The notes under the pieces: generated by a model
What the model was told of the DNA's origin: nothing
The model's input: the letters and a program-made list of their open reading frames with translations, nothing else
Databases searched by the model: none
Assembly (NCBI GenBank): GCA_026983735.1
Contig: JALSTN010000252.1
Location: 1 to 37,056, forward strand
Source: Saprospiraceae bacterium
GTDB lineage: Bacteria > Bacteroidota > Bacteroidia > Chitinophagales > Saprospiraceae
DNA length: 37,056 bases
Reading direction: 5' to 3'
Shown here: piece by piece, positions 9,917 through 18,182 of the stretch
Layout: each line of letters begins with the position of its first letter
Numbering within the stretch: the stretch's first letter is position 1
Program-made: the position numbers and the translations under genes

Positions 9917-11023
9917 TTGAGAGAAAAAGTTTATGTGACAAGGCCTTCATTACCTGGTTTGGAAGAGGTACTTCCATATCTTGAAAGGATTTGGACAAGT
10001 AGAACGGTTACTAATAATGGACCTTTAGTTATAGAACTAGAGCGACAACTTGCGGAATATTTGGAAGTTCCCTATATCTCTCTTTTTAATAATGGAACTA
10101 TAGCATTAGTGGCTGCTCTACAGGCTTTAGATGTTCAAGGCGAAGTAATTACAACGCCTTATAGCTTTGTTGCTTCTACACACGCCCTTTGGTGGCATAG
10201 AGCTGAACCTGTATTTGTAGATATTGATCCTTTTACTAATAATTTGGATCCGCAAAAAATCCAAGATGCCATAACTTCACGGACAACAGCCATCTTACCT
10301 GTACATGTCTATGGCCAACCTTGCGACGTTTATCAAATCGAACAGCTAAGTAAAACTTATGACCTCAAGATAATTTATGATGCAGCGCATGCATTTGGAG
10401 TTAAACAGAGGGGCACATCAATATTAACCCATGGTGATCTTAGTATATTAAGTTTTCACGCCACAAAAGTATTTAATACGATAGAAGGTGGCGCGATTGT
10501 ATCTAGTTCAAAGGAGCTTAAGGAGAAAATTGATCGTCTTCGAAATTTTGGATTTGTGGATGAAACAACTGTTGTTTTGCCTGGAATAAACGGCAAGATG
10601 AATGAAATACAAGCTAGTATCGGGTTATTAAATTTAAAGAGTATAGATGAAGAAATCCAGCGTAGGAAAGAGATATATCAATTGTATCAAACCTTGTTGC
10701 AAGGAGTGGTAGGTCTTAGAATTATGCCATTGATGGAGGATGTGGAATACAATTATTCATATTTGCCGATTTTTATTGAAGAAGATGAATTTGGCGCTTC
10801 AAGAGATGATCTCTATTATCGATTGAAGAATTATGAAATATATTGTAGAAGATATTTTTATCCACTTATAAGTACTTTTGCTCCATATTCTTCACTTCCA
10901 TCCTCAAAAAGAGGCAATCTAAAAAATGCATATAAAGTCGCACAGCAAGTAATTTGTCTTCCCATTTATCCTGAACTGTCTAATCAAATGATTGAGTATA
11001 TTTGTAAATGTATATCTGAATGA
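9917..11023 (+). CDS. DegT/DnrJ/EryC1/StrS family PLP-dependent aminotransferase
   Basis: ITTPYSFVASTHALWWHRAEPVFVDIDPFTNNLDP, PVHVYGQPCDVYQIE, DAAHAFGV, SFHATKVFNTIEGGAIV (PLP lysine region). TTG start in the ORF track. Confidence 0.92.
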   Translation: MREKVYVTRPSLPGLEEVLPYLERIWTSRTVTNNGPLVIELERQLAEYLEVPYISLFNNGTIALVAALQALDVQGEVITTPYSFVASTHALWWHRAEPVFVDIDPFTNNLDPQKIQDAITSRTTAILPVHVYGQPCDVYQIEQLSKTYDLKIIYDAAHAFGVKQRGTSILTHGDLSILSFHATKVFNTIEGGAIVSSSKELKEKIDRLRNFGFVDETTVVLPGINGKMNEIQASIGLLNLKSIDEEIQRRKEIYQLYQTLLQGVVGLRIMPLMEDVEYNYSYLPIFIEEDEFGASRDDLYYRLKNYEIYCRRYFYPLISTFAPYSSLPSSKRGNLKNAYKVAQQVICLPIYPELSNQMIEYICKCISE

Positions 11024-11745
11024 ATAGACCATTAAGTATGGCAGTTATGCAGCCCTATGTTTTCCCTTACTTAGGATATTTTCGACTGATTAATGCTGTT
11101 GACAAGTTTGTGTTTTTTGATGACGTCAATTATATAAAGAGAGGATGGATCAATCGTAATAGAATTTTACTTGCAAATAAACCTTTCCTTTTTACTGTTC
11201 CGGTTTCTAGACCCTCTCAGAATAGGAGAATTAATGAGACTTTAATAAATGGTGACCTAAGAGGGATATTGCGTACCATTCATCACGCTTATGCAAAGGC
11301 ACCATATTACAATTGTGTTTATCCGGTATTAAAGCATATTTTTGAGCAAGATTGGGAGGGAGTTCCGATCTCAATGTTAGCCGAGAAAAGTATCATCTCC
11401 ATTTGTCATTATTTGGGCATTCAACGGGTATTTGAAAGGACTTCAAAGGATTATAAATGGTCTATTGATTTAAAGGGCCAAGATAGGATCTTAGAAATAC
11501 TCCATGTTAATCAAGCTACTAAGTATATAAATGCGGAAGGTGGAAAAGAGTTGTATAATCCGTCTGAGTTTAGGAAACGGAGGATTCAATTGTTCTTTCT
11601 GAAAAATTCAAATATAGTTTATAAGCAATACAATGATAGGTTTGTTTCTAATTTGTCCATTATTGACGTGCTGATGTTTAATGATAAACAGCAAGTGAAT
11701 AACTTTATTATGAATAATTATGAACTTTTAGAGAAGAATGAATAA
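11020..11745 (+). CDS. WbqC-like family protein
   Basis: MAVMQPYVFPYLGYFRLINAVDKFVFFDDVNYIKRGWINRNRIL is characteristic of the WbqC family. ATGA overlap with the upstream gene. Confidence 0.88.
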   Translation: MNRPLSMAVMQPYVFPYLGYFRLINAVDKFVFFDDVNYIKRGWINRNRILLANKPFLFTVPVSRPSQNRRINETLINGDLRGILRTIHHAYAKAPYYNCVYPVLKHIFEQDWEGVPISMLAEKSIISICHYLGIQRVFERTSKDYKWSIDLKGQDRILEILHVNQATKYINAEGGKELYNPSEFRKRRIQLFFLKNSNIVYKQYNDRFVSNLSIIDVLMFNDKQQVNNFIMNNYELLEKNE

Positions 11746-12184
11746 GTTAAATCTCCAATTCAAATTGAATAGATCAAGTGCTTCAGAGATAGAGGAACAT
11801 TTGGAAAGGAACAACCACTCTTTTTTTCCAGTTTTAAGTGACCAGGTGGATATTCATCAATATGCAGTAAAACTTTACAAAAATGCATATCGATTTGAAC
11901 TTTGGGATAAAGCATCTATGGTGGGGTTAGTAGCATGTTACCTCAACGATAAAATAACGGGCATAGCGTTTATTACCAATGTTAGTGTTGATAGAGAATG
12001 GCAGTCTCTTGGAATTGCTACTTTTCTGTTGAAAAAGTGTCTAAACCATGCCAAGAAATTGGGATTTGAAATGATTAAGTTGGAAGTAAATAAAAAGAAC
12101 ACAGCCAAGAGGCTATACGTTAGAATGGGCTTCCTTTTAGATGAAGTTAGTAAAGATAAACTTATCATGTCGTTAAAATTTTAG
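11738..12184 (+). CDS. GNAT family N-acetyltransferase
   Basis: ITNVSVDREWQSLGIATFLLKKCLNHAKKLGFEMIKLEVNKKNTAKRLYVRMGF: GNAT motif A (here QSLGIA) and motif B. Confidence 0.85.
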   Translation: MNKLNLQFKLNRSSASEIEEHLERNNHSFFPVLSDQVDIHQYAVKLYKNAYRFELWDKASMVGLVACYLNDKITGIAFITNVSVDREWQSLGIATFLLKKCLNHAKKLGFEMIKLEVNKKNTAKRLYVRMGFLLDEVSKDKLIMSLKF

Positions 12185-12186
12185 CT

Positions 12187-13407
12187 TTGATGAAAAATAA
12201 GCACAATCTGCTCTTTTCTGAAATTACGTTTATTTCTCCTCGAGATGTGAGGAAGAATAGATCAGATGTAGTGCATATTATGAGAACTTGTTCCGGTTTT
12301 GTGAAGAACGGAATGAAGGTGATGCTTCTTACCCCAAGAGTTCAGCGTGAGGGTAATATCCAATCCAAAAAGGAAGTTAAAAGTTATTATGCTCTGGATA
12401 GTACATTTTTTAAGTTAATAGAATCAGATTATTGTATAAAAGAAAATCATTTAGGGGAGACTTCATTTGTGAAACTGGTTTTGTTAAAACTCTTTTTGAC
12501 TTTCAAACATTTTCTTGGGAATCGCAATGACTATAAAAGTAAGAATCACATAATTATTAGTAAGTGTATAATCTCATGTGTGCCAATTATTCTATTGAAA
12601 AAAATTAATTTAATAAGCTCGCCGTTGACTTTAGAACTTATTCATGCCAAAAAAAGTTTTCTCTATGGTTTTGTAGTTCGCCATGCGGACTTTATTATTA
12701 GTCACAGTCCTTTTGTTACATATTACCTGTCTAATTTTTTAAAAAAGGCTCCACATAGGATTGTTCAGCCTCCAATGATAACACAAAGTAAAGAATTCAA
12801 GGAACATATTAAATTGCAAAAGGAGGATTATAAAGAGCTTTTGGGGTTTTGTTCCAACCAACGATTAGTTATGTATGCAGGCAAGGTATTTGTAGGTTCA
12901 AAAGAGATACAATATATATATGAGGCCGCGAAGCAATTGCCAGATATTCGATTTGCAATTGTCGGTGCGAGTCCGACGGCAATGAGATACTATGAAGAAT
13001 ATTTCAAGGGAGTCAGGAATATAACATTATACCCCTTTCAATCAATTCATAAGTATTATGAATTTGTGAAGAGTGCCGATATTCTAATTGCTTATTATCC
13101 TAGGTCGAATCATTATATGTACCACCTTGATCCGGGTAAAATCGGGGTATATTTGGCAAGTGGAAATCCCGTAATATTGTCTGATTTAATAGGGCTGAGG
13201 TTGAGGTTTAAAGAGTGGATGGTCAAATTTGTTCCTCCTGATGATGTTAGTCAACTAGTAGCATCCATTCAAACCATATTGTCAGATTATGATCGATTTT
13301 CTAGAGATGCGGAGAGAACTAGGTTATATGTTGAATCGTTTGATTATGAGTATTATACTGCTTGTGTTCTTCGTGATATTAATAAATGTATAGCACAATG
13401 GGATTAA
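12187..13407 (+). CDS. Glycosyltransferase (GT-B, GT4-like)
   Basis: N-terminal Rossmann-like region; RLVMYAGKVFVGSKEIQYIYEAAKQLPDIRFAIVGASP...SADILIAYYPRS...DPGKIGVYLASGNPVILSD. Confidence 0.75.
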   Translation: MMKNKHNLLFSEITFISPRDVRKNRSDVVHIMRTCSGFVKNGMKVMLLTPRVQREGNIQSKKEVKSYYALDSTFFKLIESDYCIKENHLGETSFVKLVLLKLFLTFKHFLGNRNDYKSKNHIIISKCIISCVPIILLKKINLISSPLTLELIHAKKSFLYGFVVRHADFIISHSPFVTYYLSNFLKKAPHRIVQPPMITQSKEFKEHIKLQKEDYKELLGFCSNQRLVMYAGKVFVGSKEIQYIYEAAKQLPDIRFAIVGASPTAMRYYEEYFKGVRNITLYPFQSIHKYYEFVKSADILIAYYPRSNHYMYHLDPGKIGVYLASGNPVILSDLIGLRLRFKEWMVKFVPPDDVSQLVASIQTILSDYDRFSRDAERTRLYVESFDYEYYTACVLRDINKCIAQWD

Positions 13408-13445
13408 TTGCTATGTATTTTGAATAGAAATGAATTTATACTATT

Positions 13446-14858
13446 TTGGATATAAAAAAAACATTGATAAGAGGTGGTGTTTATGTGGCAGGGGCCAATG
13501 TCATTGGGCAGATTGTTGCTGTAGGTGTTAATGTTTTACTGGCTAGATTATTGTTGCCGGAAGATTTTGGTCTAATCGCTTTAGCAAGTACTTACATTGG
13601 ATTTATTTCTTTGTTTAGTGCAGTGGGGTTTGGGTCATCAATCATATACTTTAAGGAGTTGGATAATAAACAATTATCCTCATTGTATTGGTTGAATTGG
13701 GTTTTTGCAGCCTTCACTTATTTACTTGTTGTATCGACATCCAGTTGGATATCAACGTTCTATGGCCAATCTGAATTGAGAGGTATTGTGATTCTTTCAG
13801 GAGTTAGTATATTAATTTCACCCTTATTTTCATTGCATTACAAGCTCTTAGAACGGGAATTAAAATTTAAAATACTTTCTATTTGGAATTTAGTTTGTAC
13901 AGTTTTAGGAGGTAGTGCTGGCATTATTGCAGCGTTATTAGGATTGGGGGTGTATTCCTTAGTTTTGCAGACCTTGGTGACCATTTTGGCTAAGAGTATA
14001 GTCTATTTGAGGATAATTAGATGGCGTCCTATTATTTATTTTGATTATAATGGGGTTAAGGCGATGATTTGGTATGCTGTAAAATATAAGATGTCAAACT
14101 CAGTCTTATACATCGAGCGCAATCTTGATTATTTGGTTTTGGGTAAGCAATTTCCTTCCAAGGTGATAGGGTATTATTCGTTTGCTTATAATATAATGTA
14201 TGCTCCTGTAAAGAGAGTATCCTATTTATTTAGTAATATGCTTTTTCCTGCACTTTCTACTATTAAGGATGATCATTCTAGATTGATTCATATGTTCTTT
14301 AAGTCTGTCAGTTTAATTGCCATGGTTTCATTTCCTGCTATGGCAATTCTTTCATTTAACGCCAATTTTCTGATTCCATTTGTTTTTGGAGCCCAATGGA
14401 ATTCGGCAATACCCATAGTCCAAGTTTTATGTTTTGCAGGAGCTATACAAAGTGTTTCACAACCTGGCGCGGTTGTATTTCCGGCTTTAGGAAAGCCTGA
14501 AATATCCATTTATCTTTCTATTATTAGAACGTTATTAACTGTTGGTGCCATCTTAATAGGTGCACGGTATGGAATTTTGGTGGTCGCATATGGACTTGTG
14601 GTGGCTAAATTTTCATCTTTTGTTCTTACTATCATAGTAATGAGGTTGCAAATTGAATTTAATATACTTCAAATGTTAGGCTATATGCTTGGGTCTACTG
14701 TCACAGTTGGGGCTCTGGTCGTACTACAATCTTGTTGTAAGTCTATGGAACCGATTTATTTATTATCGCTGATGATTTTTATTGCAGTTGTTATGATAAC
14801 TATATTTTATCATGGCACTATTCGTAGGGTAATAAGTGTTCTTTGGCAAAAACAATAA
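13446..14858 (+). CDS. Wzx-like oligosaccharide flippase (MOP superfamily)
   Basis: GGVYVAGANVIGQIVAVGVNVLLARLLLPEDFGLIALASTYIGFISLFSAVGFGSSIIY; many TM helices. TTG start. Confidence 0.9.
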   Translation: MDIKKTLIRGGVYVAGANVIGQIVAVGVNVLLARLLLPEDFGLIALASTYIGFISLFSAVGFGSSIIYFKELDNKQLSSLYWLNWVFAAFTYLLVVSTSSWISTFYGQSELRGIVILSGVSILISPLFSLHYKLLERELKFKILSIWNLVCTVLGGSAGIIAALLGLGVYSLVLQTLVTILAKSIVYLRIIRWRPIIYFDYNGVKAMIWYAVKYKMSNSVLYIERNLDYLVLGKQFPSKVIGYYSFAYNIMYAPVKRVSYLFSNMLFPALSTIKDDHSRLIHMFFKSVSLIAMVSFPAMAILSFNANFLIPFVFGAQWNSAIPIVQVLCFAGAIQSVSQPGAVVFPALGKPEISIYLSIIRTLLTVGAILIGARYGILVVAYGLVVAKFSSFVLTIIVMRLQIEFNILQMLGYMLGSTVTVGALVVLQSCCKSMEPIYLLSLMIFIAVVMITIFYHGTIRRVISVLWQKQ

Positions 14859-14869
14859 AAATTCATCTA

Positions 14870-15706
14870 ATGAAAGGAACAATTTTTATTCCGGAGATAA
14901 AGTCTGAAGAAGAGATTATTTTGAATATAAGACTCATGATTGATAAAGAGTATCAAAAGCTATTTCAAGCTGTAATCGTGCATGGAAGCTTTGCTACAGA
15001 TGATCGAACGTTATTTAGTGATTTTGATGGTTTGTTGATCGTTCATGACAAATATATGAAACATAAGGAGTTGAATCATTTCATATCAAAGTCACTAGAA
15101 GAAATCTATCGATTTGATCCTTTGCAACATCACGGGTGGTTTGTGATATCGGTATCATCGTTATTGCAATACCCTGAGGAATACTTACCTATCGCTGTTT
15201 TGAAAGAAGCAAAATGTATCTATCCTATTGAAGGATGTGAGTTACGTTATGTTCAAAAGACGAGAATCAACTATTTGAAGATAGCAGATAAATATATTGA
15301 AGCTTTAATAAAGAGAGTTAATCGCCCATGGCAGCCTAGAAATATATATCAACTAAAAAGTTTTTTGAGTCAAGTAATGTTATTACCTTCACTGCTTTAT
15401 GCTGCGATTAATAATCGCGGAATATACAAAAGAGATAGTTTTGTCCCTATTCAAGCTTTGTTTACTGAGCAAGAATGGTCACCCATTGTTATTGCAAGTC
15501 ATATTCGTGAGAATTGGGATTATTCGCTTAATGTATTTCAGCGATATATGATGAAACGTCCGGGTAGGGTATTTCGTAAAATGACTCAACATTGGATTGC
15601 ACCCTCGATTGACCCTAAGACCAAATTGTTGCTAAATGATGAGTTCTATTACAATTTATCCATACTGCTTAACAAATCAAAAGCTCTTTTACATGATATA
15701 ATGTAA
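14870..15706 (+). CDS. Nucleotidyltransferase-fold (pol-beta superfamily) protein
   Basis: VIVHGSFATDDRTLFSDFDGLLIV = hG[SG]...Dh[DE]h motif. The ORF track starts at TTG 14843 inside the flippase ORF; ATG at 14870 is the more likely start. Confidence 0.7.
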   Translation: MKGTIFIPEIKSEEEIILNIRLMIDKEYQKLFQAVIVHGSFATDDRTLFSDFDGLLIVHDKYMKHKELNHFISKSLEEIYRFDPLQHHGWFVISVSSLLQYPEEYLPIAVLKEAKCIYPIEGCELRYVQKTRINYLKIADKYIEALIKRVNRPWQPRNIYQLKSFLSQVMLLPSLLYAAINNRGIYKRDSFVPIQALFTEQEWSPIVIASHIRENWDYSLNVFQRYMMKRPGRVFRKMTQHWIAPSIDPKTKLLLNDEFYYNLSILLNKSKALLHDIM

Positions 15707-15794
15707 TGAGAATCTGTCTAATAAATTTATTCGCGTAAAAATATATCCTTTATTACAGTGCTTTTCAAGCGTGAAGTAAAAATAGAATAAAACT

Positions 15795-16817
15795 ATGAAG
15801 TATCAAATAACTCAAATCCCTCAATATATCCCTAGGCAGGATTATATGGATTTGGTAGATAGAATTGTAAGCCAATTTTCTGAAATGCCGGAAGTCGATT
15901 CTATCTATCAGGTTGGTTCTATTAAGAATCCCGGTATTTCAGATTTGGATATAATTGTAGTATTTAAGGATAATGAGGCGGTTAAGTTAAATTATAGAGC
16001 TAGTATTTCTGAGTATGAAAAACAAATCTTGACGCATGGATTATTTGGTACTTCGGTAAGTCTTTTTCAAGAAAGTATGACTTATAGTGTGTTCTCTAAT
16101 TATAATAAATTATATTCGAGTAAAAAATCGTCTTTGGACAAAATGCCAGCTCTGCGAATATCAGCAGAAAATAAAATTCAGATTGCGATGGAATATCTCC
16201 TTAGGATGTGGATAACTTTAGTTGTTCAAAAATCATTTATGGTGTTTAAGTTAAGATCATTGCTTTTGGAGATTAAGGCCTTGAGTTATGACTTGGAGTT
16301 GCTTGGTGTGAAGGGAGGTAAATTGTATGAAATGGTCAATGAAATAATAGATTTACGGAATCAATGGTTTAGACAGAGTTGGGGCCCTGACCGTATATGT
16401 ATTTGGCTAGAGAGCTTTATTCGCGTATTGAGAGAGGAGCTTCAAGGGTATTTTAAGAAATTTAGATTTGTAATTCCTTATGATCATTTCAAAATTGCAA
16501 GAAATATTATAATTCGGGAAGGCAATGAACTTGAATATAAGGTAAAAGGGGTCTCCCAATTAAGTCATTTTTACAATATATTAGGATCAAAATATTTTAG
16601 CCTAATGAATCGATTAAATACCTTTCAATTTTATGTTCCTTCTGAAATAGTTTTACCCCGAAGTAGTCAATACAAGCGATTTTGCTATTTACATAAACAT
16701 CTCATATACAATAAAATGTATTTACCACATTTTGGGATACTGGGAACGAGTCTAAGGATGGATGATGGGCTTTTAAGAATGGAGACAAGCCGTCCTAAGG
16801 TTCCGCCCTCTTTTTAG
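15795..16817 (+). CDS. Second nucleotidyltransferase-fold (pol-beta superfamily) protein
   Basis: VDSIYQVGSIKNPGISDLDIIVVFKDN: GS...SDLDIIVV motif; alpha-helical C-terminal region. Confidence 0.65.
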   Translation: MKYQITQIPQYIPRQDYMDLVDRIVSQFSEMPEVDSIYQVGSIKNPGISDLDIIVVFKDNEAVKLNYRASISEYEKQILTHGLFGTSVSLFQESMTYSVFSNYNKLYSSKKSSLDKMPALRISAENKIQIAMEYLLRMWITLVVQKSFMVFKLRSLLLEIKALSYDLELLGVKGGKLYEMVNEIIDLRNQWFRQSWGPDRICIWLESFIRVLREELQGYFKKFRFVIPYDHFKIARNIIIREGNELEYKVKGVSQLSHFYNILGSKYFSLMNRLNTFQFYVPSEIVLPRSSQYKRFCYLHKHLIYNKMYLPHFGILGTSLRMDDGLLRMETSRPKVPPSF

Positions 16818-17021
16818 TATCCAAGCTGGGAAAAGAATGGTGGAAAATTTATTTAATTATAATACTTTTTGTCGATAAATTACAAGGAGTTTTTTTTTCT
16901 GAAGATGATTCTATGATTATATCGAGTTTCTTAATTTGTAGATCTTGTTTAGTATTATTTAAGTTTTATTAAAAGCATTCGTGCCTTGAATGTTGAAAGG
17001 ATAACATCGTCTTTAAAGTGA

Positions 17022-18179
17022 ATGAATATGAATACAAATAAACCTAGACTAATTGTTGTTCCTTCATTATTCCCTAAAGATCAAGATGATATACGGGGAA
17101 TTTTTGTGGTGGATTGGATAAGGGTAGTTGAACTATATTATTCCGTTGAAGTGATATGTTATGAGTTTTCTAATGAAATTGATCCAGGGATATATCAGGA
17201 GGAAATACATGGAATTATAGTGCATAGATTAGTCCTGAAAGGTAGAAAGGGGAGTTTTGGTAAAATTGTACAGTATTGGAATTTGTATCGTCTTTTTATT
17301 CAGTATTTTAAAAGGAAATTGTGTAGTGCAAGAATCATACATGTACATGGTGCCTCGTTACCTGGTTTTATGGTGGTCAGGGCTATAACTGGGGTCAATG
17401 TCCCTATTCTTATTACAGAGCACACAGGTCCCTTCAATAAAATATCCAATAGTTTTTTTCTCCGCAACATGGCTAGGTATGCTTTGAGAAGATCTGATGT
17501 TTTTTTACCTGTGAGTAAGGACTTGTATAAACAAGTTATTGATGCGGGAATCAGCCACCCTAATACTATTGTACTTGGAAATCCTGTTGATACTTCATTA
17601 TTTGAACCGGACGGAGATTTGAAGAGGGAAAAGGCAATTCTTTTCGTTGGGCGGCTTGAGTCCTATAAAGGTGCTATGAAATTGTTGAAATCCTTCCATG
17701 CTTTATCCTTAGATAAGTGGAAACTTTGGATTATTGGTGAAGGACCTGAATATGACGACCTAAAAGCATTTGTCGAGACAAATCAATTGGATCGACGGGT
17801 ACTTTTATTTGGTAAATTGTCCAAGAGAGATATTTCCATGTATATGAAGAGAGCCTCTTTTCTTGCTTTTCCAAGTGAGCATGAGACCTTTGGCCTTGTC
17901 GTAGTTGAAGCTTTGGCATCCGGTTTGCCTGTTTTAGTGTCAGAGGGTACAGTTTTTGTAGAATATGTCGATGAATCCAATGGAATTTTGGTAGATCTCA
18001 ATAAAGAAAGGGCAATAGAACAAGGACTACTGTCATTAATTGAAAACTTATCAAGCTACAATAGCATTGAGATACGCTCACACGTTGTTCAAAGGTTTTC
18101 TTTCGAAAATTTTGGTGGCATACTCCGACAAATTTATAGTGATGTAATTAATAAAGTGGAAATTAGCCAAAAGAGATAA
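17022..18179 (+). CDS. Glycosyltransferase family 4 protein
   Basis: RIIHVHGASLPGFM...LFVGRLESYKGAMKLLKSFHAL...LWIIGEGPEYDDLKA...FPSEHETFGLVVVEALASGLPVLVSE. Confidence 0.92.
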   Translation: MNMNTNKPRLIVVPSLFPKDQDDIRGIFVVDWIRVVELYYSVEVICYEFSNEIDPGIYQEEIHGIIVHRLVLKGRKGSFGKIVQYWNLYRLFIQYFKRKLCSARIIHVHGASLPGFMVVRAITGVNVPILITEHTGPFNKISNSFFLRNMARYALRRSDVFLPVSKDLYKQVIDAGISHPNTIVLGNPVDTSLFEPDGDLKREKAILFVGRLESYKGAMKLLKSFHALSLDKWKLWIIGEGPEYDDLKAFVETNQLDRRVLLFGKLSKRDISMYMKRASFLAFPSEHETFGLVVVEALASGLPVLVSEGTVFVEYVDESNGILVDLNKERAIEQGLLSLIENLSSYNSIEIRSHVVQRFSFENFGGILRQIYSDVINKVEISQKR

Positions 18180-18182
18180 ATT

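Noticed and set aside
14843-14869. TTG start of the first NTase-like ORF, overlapping the flippase
   Set aside because: The in-frame ATG at 14870 (MKGTIFIPEIK) is more plausible; the extra residues are not recognisable.
14843-16817. MNT-HEPN-like toxin-antitoxin pair
   Set aside because: Both proteins carry NTase-like motifs, neither shows a recognisable HEPN motif, and they lie within a glycan locus.
17731-18001. Minus-strand ORFs inside the GT4 gene
   Set aside because: Overlapping shadow ORFs with no family signature.
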